Source: Bin5 sp965232575 (GTDB lineage: Bacteria > Chloroflexota > Anaerolineae > Caldilineales > Caldilineaceae). From it: a stretch of DNA of 64,000 nucleotides. Each line of letters begins with the position of its first letter. The first letter of the stretch is position 1. The notes beneath the pieces are model-generated. The model worked only from the letters and a program-made list of their open reading frames with translations, made no database searches and had not been told where the DNA came from. A program made the position numbers and the translations under genes. The stretch spans positions 310,001 through 374,000 of the forward strand of contig CBDDPZ010000007.1 in the NCBI GenBank assembly GCA_965232575.1, in the 5' to 3' direction. Below are positions 26,211 through 35,069 of this stretch, piece by piece.

Positions 26211-27332
26211 ATGTCCCACCAGTACACGGCCGCTGTTATAGGCGCGGGCGCCGGAGGCAAAGCCAGCATGGCCGCCCTCTCCGCCTCCCCGCGCTTCAAC
26301 CTCGTCGCCGTCGCCGATATCCAGGCCGAGGCGCGCGCAGCCGTCCAGGAAATGTACCCCGGTGTTCGCACCTTTCCTGACCATGCCGAACTGTTCGCCG
26401 CCTGCCCCACCGACATCGTCTGCGTTTCCACCTGGCCGCCCTCTCATCTGGAAGTCACCCAGGCCGCCCTGCAACTTCCTCTGCGAGCTATCCTCGTCGA
26501 AAAACCATTGGCCGATAGCTTTGCCGTTGGCCGCCGGATCCTGGAGCTTATACGCGCCAGAAATCTGCCCCTTGCCGTACCCCATGGCCTCCTCGTGGCA
26601 GACCACAGTACGCAAGTCCTGGAACGCGTTCACGGCGGCGAGATCGGCGAACTGAAACTCGTCGAAATCCAATGCGCCGGCTGGGATATCATCAATGCCG
26701 GCATCCACTGGCTCAACTTCTTTGTCGAACTGACAGGACGCGAACCCGTCCAATACGTTCTGGCCTCCTGCGATGCCAGCACCCGAACCTATCGCGACAG
26801 CATGCAGGTCGAAACGCTCGCAGTCACCTACGCACAGACCGCCTCCGGCACCCGTGTCGTCATGAATACCGGCGACTATATCACCTTTTCCGAACCGGTT
26901 GACGTTACCCTATTCCGTCTTATCGGCAGCCGCGGCACAATCGACTTCTACGGCTGGGAGCCCCGGTACCGTCTTCTCAACGCCAGCTATCCACATGGAC
27001 AGATGTTCGAGTTTGAGCAGGGCCCAATCACCCTTCACCAGCGCCACCTCGAAAACCTCGCAGCGCAGATTGACCGCGCCCAGCCAGACTACGCGATCGC
27101 CGAAGGATCACTGGCCGCCCTTGAGCTCTGCGACGCGGCTTACGTCTCCTGTCGTAACGGCGGCGTGCCGGTTCCGCTTCCGCTCGACGCTTTTACACCC
27201 CCTCCGCCGGTCGACTGGCAGCCCGGCCTTCCCTACAGCGGCCACGGCGGCGGTCGCAACGGGCGCCGCCTACCCCCTCGCTCACGACAAAATTACCAAG
27301 CCCTTCGAACCGCTCACACGGAGGACGAATAA
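26211..27332 (+). CDS. Gfo/Idh/MocA-family oxidoreductase
   Basis: 373 residues. Rossmann motif AVIGAGAGGKASMAAL with the following acidic residue DIQAEA binds NAD(P); LVEKPLADS contains the family Glu-Lys-Pro. C-terminal alpha/beta domain includes NAGIHWLNFFVEL with the catalytic His. These enzymes oxidise or reduce sugars, inositols or related polyols. It overlaps the next gene of the same family by 1 base (TAATG), so the two are coupled and probably act on the same substrate. An exact substrate is not deducible. Confidence 0.9.
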   Translation: MSHQYTAAVIGAGAGGKASMAALSASPRFNLVAVADIQAEARAAVQEMYPGVRTFPDHAELFAACPTDIVCVSTWPPSHLEVTQAALQLPLRAILVEKPLADSFAVGRRILELIRARNLPLAVPHGLLVADHSTQVLERVHGGEIGELKLVEIQCAGWDIINAGIHWLNFFVELTGREPVQYVLASCDASTRTYRDSMQVETLAVTYAQTASGTRVVMNTGDYITFSEPVDVTLFRLIGSRGTIDFYGWEPRYRLLNASYPHGQMFEFEQGPITLHQRHLENLAAQIDRAQPDYAIAEGSLAALELCDAAYVSCRNGGVPVPLPLDAFTPPPPVDWQPGLPYSGHGGGRNGRRLPPRSRQNYQALRTAHTEDE

Positions 27333-28423
27333 TGGTCCGATTTGGCATTGTCGGCGCCGGATGGCGTGTAAACTGGTTCCTGCGCGCCGCCCGCGCCCTC
27401 CCAGACAAGCTGCAGGTCACCGGCCTGGCCGCTCGTCGCCCCCAGCGTGCCTTCGATCTGGCCGCCGAATACGGCGTCAACATCTACCGCTCGCCCTCCG
27501 AGATGATCGCCGCCGAAGCACCCGATTTCGTCGTGGCCAGCGTCTCCTGGCCGGCCAATCCGCCCATCATCCGCCAGCTGGTAGAACTGGGAATTCCCGT
27601 CCTTTCCGAAACACCCCCCGCGACCACCGTGGAAGAAATGACGGAACTGTGGGCTCTGCAGGAGCAGGGCACCCGCATTCAGGTCGCTGAGCAGTACTGG
27701 CGCCAGCCCCACCACGCCGCCCGCCTTGCCTTCGCCCACAGCGGCCGTCTCGGACACATCAGCCAGGTCCAACTGTCGGCCTGTCACGGCTATCACGGCA
27801 TAAGCCTCATCCGCCGCTTCCTCGGCATCGGCGCCGAGCCGGTGACCGTCACCGCCCGCCGCTTCACATCCCCCATCATGCAAGGCCCTACCCGTCAAGG
27901 TCCGCCCCGCAAAGAGGAGGTCACCGACTCCGTACAACTTCTGGCCGCCTTTGATTTCGGCGACCGTCTCGGTATTCTCGACTTCACCCCCGACCAGTAC
28001 TTCTCTTGGGTCCGCGGCCAGCGCCTCCTGGTGCGGGGCGAGCGCGGCGAAATTATTGACGACAAAGCCGCCTACCTCCAGGACTTTCGCACCCCCATCC
28101 AGATCACCTTCTCCCGCCATAGCGCCGGCCCTGAAGGCAATCTTGAAGGTAACTATCTCAAGGGCATTCAGGCCGGCGAACAGTGGTGGTATCGCAACCC
28201 CACCCTCCCTGCCGAACTCTCTGACGACGAAATCGCCGTCGCCGATCTCCTGCTGCGCATGGCCGACTACGCACACGGCGGCGACCCCGTCTACTCCCTC
28301 GCCGAAGCCTGCCAGGACCGCTACCTCGACATCCTCGCCGCCCGCGCCGCCGAAACCGGACAACCCGTCCGCTCCCAACCCCAACCCTGGTCCGAAGCCC
28401 TCACGTCGCAAAGCAAGACCTGA
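27332..28423 (+). CDS. Gfo/Idh/MocA-family oxidoreductase, second copy
   Basis: 363 residues. N-terminal Rossmann FGIVGAGWRVNWFLRAAR, then LSETPPATT in place of the usual EKP motif, so the canonical Lys is absent. The C-terminal domain has ISLIRRFLGIG. The missing Lys suggests a non-standard or regulatory subunit, or a different reaction such as a hydrolase-like glycoside conversion; this is inference. Translationally coupled to the preceding gene. Confidence 0.85.
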   Translation: MVRFGIVGAGWRVNWFLRAARALPDKLQVTGLAARRPQRAFDLAAEYGVNIYRSPSEMIAAEAPDFVVASVSWPANPPIIRQLVELGIPVLSETPPATTVEEMTELWALQEQGTRIQVAEQYWRQPHHAARLAFAHSGRLGHISQVQLSACHGYHGISLIRRFLGIGAEPVTVTARRFTSPIMQGPTRQGPPRKEEVTDSVQLLAAFDFGDRLGILDFTPDQYFSWVRGQRLLVRGERGEIIDDKAAYLQDFRTPIQITFSRHSAGPEGNLEGNYLKGIQAGEQWWYRNPTLPAELSDDEIAVADLLLRMADYAHGGDPVYSLAEACQDRYLDILAARAAETGQPVRSQPQPWSEALTSQSKT

Positions 28424-28827
28424 TTCCTCCTAAATGTCCTACAGTCCCCTCCATCTCGTCCACCACAAGAACGCCTGCCCACCGGCGTCACTGGGTTCCG
28501 TTGACATCTGGAGAAGCTCAATCGAAATAAGAAAACCAGCAAATCTGCGGGCCGAAACGGACTGTTTCTCCCATAATTCCTGCTACCGACAACTTTCGTT
28601 TGCGCCATCCCTCAAAGGCTATCCCTGGCGGCCCTTCGCGGATAGGGAAAGGTGTTCTTCGTGACTCTTCGTGGATAAACCAGGTTCTGATCTGGCAAAT
28701 CTCAACACAGACAAACTTCAACGAACCCTATCCCCTGGATCCCATCCCTCAGCAAGCGCTCTCAGGGGAAGATTCATCAAAATGGAACAGAACCTCGTGA
28801 TGCTGCCTGAATCGGGTAGATGCTCCC

Positions 28828-28875
28828 TCTTGTAGGCCCACTTTGTGTGTTATAATGGCATCCGAATTTGGATGC
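28828..28875 (+). promoter_or_regulatory. promoter-like hexamers with adjacent palindrome
   Basis: TCTTGT (28828-28833), 17-base spacer, TATAAT (28851-28856). Just after it is GCATCC-gaattt-GGATGC (28858-28875), placed where a repressor would cover the transcription start. Downstream gene is the radical SAM protein at 28992. Confidence 0.5.
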
Positions 28876-28885
28876 GATTGTCCTG
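28864..28885 (-). repeat. possible relic of an ISAs1-type end
   Basis: The reverse complement starts CAGGACAATCGCATCCAAAT and agrees with the left island end (CAGGGCGATTGCATCTAAAT) at 16 of 20 bases, with an outer edge at 28885. No transposase is nearby. It could be chance. Confidence 0.35.
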
Positions 28886-28895
28886 TATACGCTCC

Positions 28896-28925
28896 TTAGA
28901 CAGTCGACGCCGCTCAATGTATAAT
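28896..28925 (+). promoter_or_regulatory. second promoter-like pair
   Basis: TTAGAC (28896-28901), 18-base spacer, TATAAT (28920-28925), 66 bases before the likely start at 28992. Confidence 0.45.
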
Positions 28926-28991
28926 CACCCTCGGCTCTAAGTGGACGGCCGTGCACGAGAAACTGTCCACTGCAGACAGCAATCCAGATCA

Positions 28992-29891
28992 ATGGCAAAA
29001 ATACTTTTCTGTCACCCACTCTTTCTCAGCCTCAATCCGGAAGAGCAGGCCCTTCAAAGCCCCTACTTCCCGCTCGGCCTTCTCTACCTCGCCGGCTATG
29101 TGCGCGCCCAGGGCCACGAAGTCGCCGTCTTCGACGGCACCTTCGAAGACGATGTCAGCGCCTTCTCCGCAAGACTGGCTGCCGAAAGACCCGACCTCGT
29201 CGGCATCTCCGCCGTCCTGCCCCTGCGCGAAATGGCCCTGACTTTGGCCTCTGACGCCAAAGCCGCCGGTACACTGACCCTCCTTGGCGGCCCCGACCCG
29301 ACCAAAGACCCCGCCTGCTATCTCCAATTCCCCCAGGTAGATATGGTCGTCCACCATGAAGGCGAGCAGACCCTTGACGCGCTGCTCCGGCTCATTGATG
29401 CCGGTCCGCTCACGCCCGAACTGCTGGCGCGTGAGCCGGGCATCGCTTACCGCGACGCCGACGGCAAGCCGGTCGTGAACCAGCCGCGTCCCCTCATCGA
29501 AAACCTGGACGATCTGCCTCTGCCCGCCAGAGACCTGATCGATATGGACCGCTACCTGGACACTTGGCGTGAAGAAAACGGCTACTCCTCTCTGACCATC
29601 TCCACCTCCCGCGGCTGCCCCTACGGCTGCGACTGGTGCCAGGATTCTGTTCACGGCCAGTCCTTCCGTCAGCGGTCACCGGAGAGCGTCGCCGCCGAGA
29701 TGAAGCAACTCAAAGCGACCTACGATATCGATCGACTCCGTGTCGTCGATGATGTCGACGGCATCGAGCGCGAATGGGTCGAAGGCTGGGCCGAAGCCGC
29801 CGAAGCCGCAGACGCGGCCATCCCTTTCGAGGCGCTCTACGACCTCGAACGCCAGGACCTGCCGATGCTGGATGTGCGCGATACATTGTGA
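28992..29891 (+). CDS. B12-binding-domain radical SAM protein, short C-terminus
   Basis: 299 residues from the ATG at 28992, which gives the usual start MAKILFCHPLF. Residues 1-125 form a B12-binding-like Rossmann domain (PLGLLYLAGYVRAQGHEV, LTLLGGPDPT). The radical SAM cluster motif CPYGCDWC is near residue 218, in TISTSRGCPYGCDWC. Most relatives are 450-550 residues; here the protein stops about 80 residues after the cluster motif, so the barrel is incomplete. The stop is clean and no continuation was found in another frame within the next 80 bases. It is either a natural short form or a truncated one. A small hairpin (29912-29928) follows. Confidence 0.75.
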   Translation: MAKILFCHPLFLSLNPEEQALQSPYFPLGLLYLAGYVRAQGHEVAVFDGTFEDDVSAFSARLAAERPDLVGISAVLPLREMALTLASDAKAAGTLTLLGGPDPTKDPACYLQFPQVDMVVHHEGEQTLDALLRLIDAGPLTPELLAREPGIAYRDADGKPVVNQPRPLIENLDDLPLPARDLIDMDRYLDTWREENGYSSLTISTSRGCPYGCDWCQDSVHGQSFRQRSPESVAAEMKQLKATYDIDRLRVVDDVDGIEREWVEGWAEAAEAADAAIPFEALYDLERQDLPMLDVRDTL

Positions 29892-29911
29892 AAAAAGCGC
29901 AATCAGTATCT

Positions 29912-29928
29912 CCCCACCGTGAGTGGGG
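29912..29928 (+). terminator. CCCCAC / GTGGGG stem-loop
   Basis: Six-base perfect arms at 29912-29917 and 29923-29928 with a 5-base loop, 20 bases after the radical SAM stop. No T run, so a weak terminator at best. Confidence 0.35.
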
Positions 29929-29972
29929 CCTTGCACGCACCACCGGATGACGCGGCAGCCGGGAACTGAACA

Positions 29973-30704
29973 TTGAAGGACTTCTTTTCAGACGGCTCTC
30001 CCTTCCTCCGCCACCCACTCCTGACGGCCGAACGAACACGCCACGAAATCGACTTCCTGGTCGACGCGCTGCCGCTTGCCTCTGCCGCACGCGTCCTCGA
30101 CGTCGGCTGCGGCTTCGGCCGCCACAGCATCGAACTGGCCCGCCGCGACTACCGTGTCCTCGGCATTGACCCCGCCGCGGCGATGATCAGAGCTGCCCGG
30201 GAAAATGCCCAGGAAGCCGGTGTCGATGTCGACTTTCAACAAGTGGCCGCAGAAGGGTATTTCCCCGTCGAGCCATTCGACGCTGCCATCTGCCTCTTCA
30301 CAACCCTTGGACAGGTCCCCCCTGCCTCGAATGAAGACAATCGCGGCCTGCTTACGACCATCTTCAATTCTCTGAAAGAAGGCGGCCGCTTCGCGCTCGA
30401 ACTTCCCCAAAAGCAGCCCGCTCTCGACGCGCTCAAACCGTCCGACCGCTTCGGCAGCGACACCAGCTACGCCCAGGTACACCGCAGCTACGACGCCAAA
30501 ACCGACCTCGTCACCGAACAATTCAACATCATCTCCCCCGAAGGCTCCCGTACCTACAACCTGCGCTACCGCCTTTTCACCTACCAAGATGTCACCGGCC
30601 TCCTTACCGCGGCCGGCTTGCAGCTCCTCAAGAGCTATGACGGCTACACCTGCGCCGACCTGACCGATGACAGCCCCGTTATGCTCTTCATTTGCGCCAA
30701 ATGA
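29973..30704 (+). CDS. class I SAM-dependent methyltransferase
   Basis: 243 residues from a TTG at 29973. Motif I VLDVGCGFGRHSIELARR, the acidic residue ending strand 2 in VLGIDPA, motif III FDAAICLFTTLGQV and motif post-III LKEGGRFALELP give a canonical fold; the layout resembles small-molecule methyltransferases. The stop overlaps the start of the first permease gene (ATGA), which ties it to the ABC importer. Substrate unknown. Confidence 0.88.
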   Translation: MKDFFSDGSPFLRHPLLTAERTRHEIDFLVDALPLASAARVLDVGCGFGRHSIELARRDYRVLGIDPAAAMIRAARENAQEAGVDVDFQQVAAEGYFPVEPFDAAICLFTTLGQVPPASNEDNRGLLTTIFNSLKEGGRFALELPQKQPALDALKPSDRFGSDTSYAQVHRSYDAKTDLVTEQFNIISPEGSRTYNLRYRLFTYQDVTGLLTAAGLQLLKSYDGYTCADLTDDSPVMLFICAK

Positions 30705-31429
30705 TTCCAAATTGGCTCACGCCCGCCCTGCTCAATCTGCTCTTGCAGGGTCTCCTCCTCACCATTGTCCTGACCGCCGTCACCGCCGCGCTCGCGCTCG
30801 TCCTTGGCGTCGCCGCCGGGACAATGCGCATCTCCGGCAACCGCTTCGCTGGCAGCCTCGCCGTTCTCCATGTCGAGACGCACCGCAACCTGCCCGCTCT
30901 CGTCCTCATGATCATCTGGGCCTTTGCCCTGCCCAACCTCTTCCCGGCCGAGCTGCGGCGCTCTCTCTTTTTCGATAACGTCTTTCTCAACTGGCTCAGC
31001 AGTTGGAGCGGGCTTTCCTTGCCCTACTATACGCTCGCCGCAGGCGTGGCCTTGGTCCTCAATACCAGCGCCTACCTCGCAGAGCTATTTCGCGCCGGCG
31101 TCGGCGCCATCCCCCAACAACATGTTGACGCCGCCCGCACGCTCGGTGCCTCGCGCCTGACACTCTTCTGGAAAGTTCTGCTGCCCCAGGGCCTTCGTAC
31201 TGCATTTCCGGCCATTTCGACCCGACTGATCCACCATCTGAAAAACACTGCCCTGGCCGCCTTTGTCGCCACGCCCGAATTTTTTCACAGCGCCCAAACT
31301 GCAATTACACGTACCTTTCTGGCGCTCGAATTTCTCATGCTCGCCGCCATCGTATATCTGCTGCTTGCTTTCGCCTTCTCCGGGCTGCTGCGCTGGGTGG
31401 AGAAGCAATGGCTCGTCATCGGAGGCTGA
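30701..31429 (+). CDS. amino-acid-type ABC transporter permease 1
   Basis: 242 residues from the ATG at 30701 overlapping the methyltransferase stop. The HisM/GlnP-type core is seen: LALVLGVAAGTMRISG, TSAYLAELFRAGVGAIPQQHVDAAR and TLGASRLTLFWKVLLPQG (EAA-loop), then HHLKNTALAAFV. It pairs with the permease at 31472 to form the heteromeric channel. Confidence 0.9.
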   Translation: MIPNWLTPALLNLLLQGLLLTIVLTAVTAALALVLGVAAGTMRISGNRFAGSLAVLHVETHRNLPALVLMIIWAFALPNLFPAELRRSLFFDNVFLNWLSSWSGLSLPYYTLAAGVALVLNTSAYLAELFRAGVGAIPQQHVDAARTLGASRLTLFWKVLLPQGLRTAFPAISTRLIHHLKNTALAAFVATPEFFHSAQTAITRTFLALEFLMLAAIVYLLLAFAFSGLLRWVEKQWLVIGG

Positions 31430-31471
31430 CTTTGCCTGTTCGCCGCCGCTGCCCTTCCGTTCTGATCGCTG

Positions 31472-32194
31472 ATGAGTGACCATATTTCATTCCTGATCGA
31501 AAAACTGCCTGCCCTTCTGTTTGGATTCTCCGGACAGCGGCCCGGTGGGCTCTTCCTCAGCCTTATCCTCGCCGTGCTCGCCGTGGCCGTCGGCTTCTGT
31601 CTCGCCGTGCCCGTCAGCAGCGCCGAACGATCACGCTGGCGCCTGCTGCGCTGGTGCGCCGTCGCCTACGTCGAGTTTTTCCGCGGCATACCGCTGATTC
31701 TCCTGCTGGTTCTCGTGCATCAGGGAGTCGGCGGCGTACGCTTTGGGTTCAACTGGAGCCCCCGCACTTCGGCGCTGGTCGCACTGGCACTCTATTCTAG
31801 CGCCTATCAGGCCGAAATCCTGCGCGCCGGACTGGCCGCCGTTCCTCTGGAACTGGTGGAGTCCGCCCGCCTCATGGGCAGTCGCCCCCGCCAGGTCTAC
31901 ATCCTGGTCAAGCTGCGATACGCTCTCCGAGTCATGCTGCCCGCCTTTACCGGCCAGGCCATCAGTCTATTCAAAGACACCTCTGTCGTCGTCGTAATCG
32001 GTGTCGCCGAAGTGATGACCGTCGCACGCATGGCGCTTGGCGCCGACGTCACCAACGCGCCCTACTGGGTCACCATGTATAGCTTTGTGGGCGTACTCTA
32101 CTTTGCCCTTGCCTTTACCCTTTCCCGCCTCTCCCAGCGCTGGGAACGGCGCAGTCGACCATCGGATCTTGTCCATTCATTCTTCAGCTACTGA
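31472..32194 (+). CDS. amino-acid-type ABC transporter permease 2
   Basis: 240 residues, 42 bases after permease 1. Typical segments YVEFFRGIPLILLLV, SSAYQAEILRAGLAAVPLEL, ARLMGSRPRQVYILVKL (EAA-loop) and LFKDTSVVVVIGVAEV. Forms the transmembrane channel with the preceding gene product. A GC-rich hairpin follows the stop. Confidence 0.9.
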   Translation: MSDHISFLIEKLPALLFGFSGQRPGGLFLSLILAVLAVAVGFCLAVPVSSAERSRWRLLRWCAVAYVEFFRGIPLILLLVLVHQGVGGVRFGFNWSPRTSALVALALYSSAYQAEILRAGLAAVPLELVESARLMGSRPRQVYILVKLRYALRVMLPAFTGQAISLFKDTSVVVVIGVAEVMTVARMALGADVTNAPYWVTMYSFVGVLYFALAFTLSRLSQRWERRSRPSDLVHSFFSY

Positions 32195-32494
32195 AGCAGG
32201 CCCGCCCTCGCGGCCTGCATTCGAACCATGCGCAGCGGATTGTATTTGAACAGAATTTGCCAAAACGATTTCTCGCAGAGGTATTGCAGCGAAAATGCGT
32301 ACCGTTGCTTACATAAAACGTGCTTTATACTGTGTTACGATCGGACGAATATACAGCCGATGCCTACTCGTCTACGTTTGGACGGCCTTCACAACGAGAT
32401 GATTGCCGCGCCGCGCAGTGCGTTTCCAGGATTCACCCCCTGTTTTGCTGGATCTGAGGACCATTTGATACACTCCAGCAAGGAGTCACATTCA
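32195..32494 (+). promoter_or_regulatory. spacer with promoter-like hexamers before the binding-protein gene
   Basis: 300 bases with no certain gene. TTGCTT (32305-32310) and TATACT (32326-32331), 15 bases apart, are a weak promoter candidate for the binding protein; AAGGAG at 32480-32485 is its ribosome site. A separate promoter here would let the binding protein be made in excess over the permeases. Confidence 0.4.
32196..32218 (+). terminator. GCAGGCC / GGCCTGC stem-loop after the permeases
   Basis: Perfect seven-base arms at 32196-32202 and 32212-32218, beginning right after the permease 2 stop. No T run; partial terminator or RNA-stabilising stem. Confidence 0.45.
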
Positions 32495-33346
32495 ATGAAG
32501 AATGCACCTCAACTTACCCTCGCTCTACTTTTCGTCGCCTTTGCGCTGGCCGCATGCCAGGCGATTCCTGCGGTGCCCGCCGGCGACAGTCTTTCCCTCG
32601 CCGATGAAATAGCCGCTCGCGGAACCGTACGCATCGGTGTACGCAACGATAATCCTCCCCTGAGCTTTGTCACCGAAGACGGTGATTGGGTCGGCTTCGA
32701 TGTCGACCTCGCCCACGCCATGGCCGCCCAGTTGGGCCTGGAACCGGAACTGATCGTCGTTGACGGCACGACCCGCATCAGCTTCCTCCAGGAAGGACGC
32801 GTCGACATATCGATCGCCAGCATGAACCATACCCGCAAACGCGACAACGCCATCGATTTCAGCATCACCTACTTCTGGGACAATCAGTCCTTTCTCGTGC
32901 GTACAGGCGAATACACGTCCATCGATGAGTTGATGGGCAAGAAGGTGGCCGCCAACGCCGGCAGCTCCGCCATTCCCTCCTGGATCGCCTACAGCGAGGC
33001 CCAGGGCGGACCGGCTCCCGAAATTGTCGAATTCAGCGACAAGCTGGCCGCCATGCAAGCTCTCCGTGACGGCGCCGTCGAAGGCTACACCGAAGACAAC
33101 ATCACCATGTTGGCGCTCGCAGCCGGCGACCCCACCCTCGAGCTTCTGCCCGGCGGACACAATCCCGTCCAATTCGGCATCGGCGTTTCCAACAACCAGT
33201 CCACCTGGCGCGATCAGGTCAACTACGCCCTCCAGGAACTCTGGAAGTCTGGCGTCTATCACGAAATCTACTCGCGTTGGTTTGAAGGACCGGATGCGCC
33301 CATCCAGTTGCCTTTAGGAGGTCAGATGGAGATCTGGCCGGAATAG
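32495..33346 (+). CDS. family 3 substrate-binding lipoprotein of amino-acid-type ABC importer
   Basis: 283 residues from the ATG at 32495, where AAGGAG is 9 bases upstream and a lipoprotein signal (LFVAFALAAC, Cys21) begins; upstream in-frame starts back to 32228 would bury this signal. The mature protein follows the family 3 pattern: GTVRIGVRNDNPPLSFV, WVGFDVDLAHAMAAQLG, LQEGRVDISIASMNHT, DFSITYF, LMGKKVAANAGSSA. It captures a polar amino acid or similar compound for the adjacent permeases. Exact ligand unknown; nearby sulfur-linked membrane genes could hint at a sulfur amino acid. Confidence 0.9.
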   Translation: MKNAPQLTLALLFVAFALAACQAIPAVPAGDSLSLADEIAARGTVRIGVRNDNPPLSFVTEDGDWVGFDVDLAHAMAAQLGLEPELIVVDGTTRISFLQEGRVDISIASMNHTRKRDNAIDFSITYFWDNQSFLVRTGEYTSIDELMGKKVAANAGSSAIPSWIAYSEAQGGPAPEIVEFSDKLAAMQALRDGAVEGYTEDNITMLALAAGDPTLELLPGGHNPVQFGIGVSNNQSTWRDQVNYALQELWKSGVYHEIYSRWFEGPDAPIQLPLGGQMEIWPE

Positions 33347-33364
33347 AAAGTGTGTCCAGTTCCG

Positions 33365-33395
33365 ACTGTGATTTTGGGGCGCCGGAAATCACAGT
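33365..33395. repeat. palindromic repeat between binding protein and ATPase genes
   Basis: ACTGTGATTT (33365-33374) pairs exactly with AAATCACAGT (33386-33395) around an 11-base GC-rich spacer. The same half-sequences recur at 7778-7790 and 7840-7856. As RNA it makes a strong stem between two co-directional genes and may limit read-through. Confidence 0.6.
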
Positions 33396-33478
33396 TCAAA
33401 GGTCAACTCGCTGTCGCCGCGACCGAACACCGTGCAAAGAATGACCCGCGACTGCATCGCAATACTAGCTTTTGAACA

Positions 33479-34522
33479 ATGACTACCGTCTCGCTGCACA
33501 ACCTTTCTCTGGACTTCCCCTCAGGCCCTTCCGTCCTGCACGACGTCTCATTGACCGTCGGACAGGGTGAGCTTATGGTCCTGCTAGGCCCGTCCGGCAG
33601 CGGAAAAACAACCATCCTCCGCTCAATTGCTGGGCTGCTGCGCCCCACCGAGGGAGATATCCGCTTCGACGAGCGGACCGTGCTGGACGTGCCCCCGGAG
33701 AAACGCGGCGCAGTTATGCTCTTTCAGGAACATGCTCTCTTTCCCTTCTGGGATGTCGGCGCAAATGTCGCTTTCGGCCTCAGGATGCGGCGTATCGATG
33801 CCGCAACGATTCGCCGTAAAGTGGCCCAGGCCCTGGCTGCCGTGCAATTGACCGGCTATGAGAACCGCCGTCCCGACGAGTTGTCCGGCGGCCAGCGCCA
33901 GCGCGTCGCCCTCGCCAGAGCGCTGGTCGTCCAGCCGCGCGTACTCCTGCTCGATGAACCCCTCAGTAGCCTGGAACCAAGCCTTCGCGAGGACCTGCGC
34001 GGAACCATCCGGACCCTCCAGCAGCAGGCCGGCATCACCATGATCTTCGTCACCCACGATCAGACCGACGCCGTGGCCGTCGCCGACCGCATCTGCCTCC
34101 TCATGCAGGGCGCCGTGCGGCAGATCGGCGAACCCCGCAGCTTCTTCGAACGCCCGGTGGACAGCGAAGTGGCCCGCTTCTTTGGCGGCATCAACTTTCT
34201 GCCCGGCATCAAGCGCGGCCGCATCGTCGAAACCGATATCGGCCCGCTCGAAGTGGGCGACACCGAAAGGCCCGATGGCGACGTGCTCGTCACCATCCGC
34301 CCCGAAGCCGTCGAGGTCGGGAAAAACGGCCACAACAACCTGGTCGGCCTGGTCGAGTCCTACAGCTTCCAGGGGCTGGTCGCTCGCTGCGGCGCCGGCA
34401 TTAGCGACACCCAGCTTCAGCTGACCGTAACGCCCTACCAACGCTTCCGCCGCGGCGAAAAGATTCTCATCCATCTACCTCGCGAACGGATCCATCTCCT
34501 GCCCGTAGAGAATGGCCAATGA
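33479..34522 (+). CDS. ABC importer ATP-binding protein with C-terminal TOBE-like domain
   Basis: 347 residues. Walker A GPSGSGKTT, signature LSGGQRQRVALARAL, Walker B VLLLDEPLSSLEP and H-loop FVTHDQTDA. After the nucleotide-binding domain (1-235) there is a beta-rich C-terminal domain with VTIRPEAVEVG, as in the TOBE domains of CUT1/MOI-type importers. Amino-acid importer ATPases normally lack this, so its pairing with the HisM-type permeases is probable by position but the subfamily is unusual. Confidence 0.88.
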   Translation: MTTVSLHNLSLDFPSGPSVLHDVSLTVGQGELMVLLGPSGSGKTTILRSIAGLLRPTEGDIRFDERTVLDVPPEKRGAVMLFQEHALFPFWDVGANVAFGLRMRRIDAATIRRKVAQALAAVQLTGYENRRPDELSGGQRQRVALARALVVQPRVLLLDEPLSSLEPSLREDLRGTIRTLQQQAGITMIFVTHDQTDAVAVADRICLLMQGAVRQIGEPRSFFERPVDSEVARFFGGINFLPGIKRGRIVETDIGPLEVGDTERPDGDVLVTIRPEAVEVGKNGHNNLVGLVESYSFQGLVARCGAGISDTQLQLTVTPYQRFRRGEKILIHLPRERIHLLPVENGQ

Positions 34523-34971
34523 GCCTACAAGCGCCCCTATGGCCCATCGCTATTGCCCGCGCCATTATCGGCCTGCTATGGCTCTTCTCCCTCCGCTGGA
34601 AACTGCCGCCCGATTTCATGCCTGCCGAGGGCCGCGGCCTGATGGACTGGCTGGAGCTGGAAGTAGCCCATGCCGCCTTCCCGCTCTACGGCCTCTTCGT
34701 TGAGCGGATCGTATTACCGAACTTTACACTCTTCGCCTGGTTGATCTTCCTCGCGGAGCTAGTCGTTGGCCTCAGCCTGCTGACCGGCGCATTCACCCGC
34801 ATCAGCGCATTTCTGGGCCTGGGCCTCGCCCTGAACCTTGGTATCGGCCTCCTGGAAGTGCCCGGCGAATGGCCTTGGAGTTACGCCATGCTCGCAATGT
34901 GGCACGGGCTTTTCTTTGTCACCGGCGCCGGCCGCGTCTGGGGCCTGGATGGGCTGAGAAGACAGAATTGA
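34519..34971 (+). CDS. DoxX-family membrane protein 1
   Basis: 150 residues, four hydrophobic segments, overlapping the ATPase stop by 4 bases (ATGA). The segment IAIARAIIGLLWLF, the later FLAELVVGLSLLTGAFTRI and the tail GRVWGLDGLRR fit DoxX-like proteins. DoxX members include the small subunit of thiosulfate:quinone oxidoreductase and many of unknown role. It is one of two such genes flanking a YeeE/YedE gene. Confidence 0.75.
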   Translation: MSLQAPLWPIAIARAIIGLLWLFSLRWKLPPDFMPAEGRGLMDWLELEVAHAAFPLYGLFVERIVLPNFTLFAWLIFLAELVVGLSLLTGAFTRISAFLGLGLALNLGIGLLEVPGEWPWSYAMLAMWHGLFFVTGAGRVWGLDGLRRQN

Positions 34972-35069
34972 GGCCCGAAACTGTTCTTTTCAACCGTTCG
35001 CAACTGGTTTTCGGTTGGCTGGCAGCGGCGACAGCCGCGAACTGAAAACCGCAATCGGAAAGCTGTCGA

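Larger units (their letters stand above)
28424..28991. other. intergenic region with promoter-like signals
   Basis: About 570 bases without a credible gene. The first 370 bases show nothing definite. The last 170 hold two TATAAT hexamers, a palindrome and an ISAs1-end-like sequence, listed separately. Confidence 0.5.
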
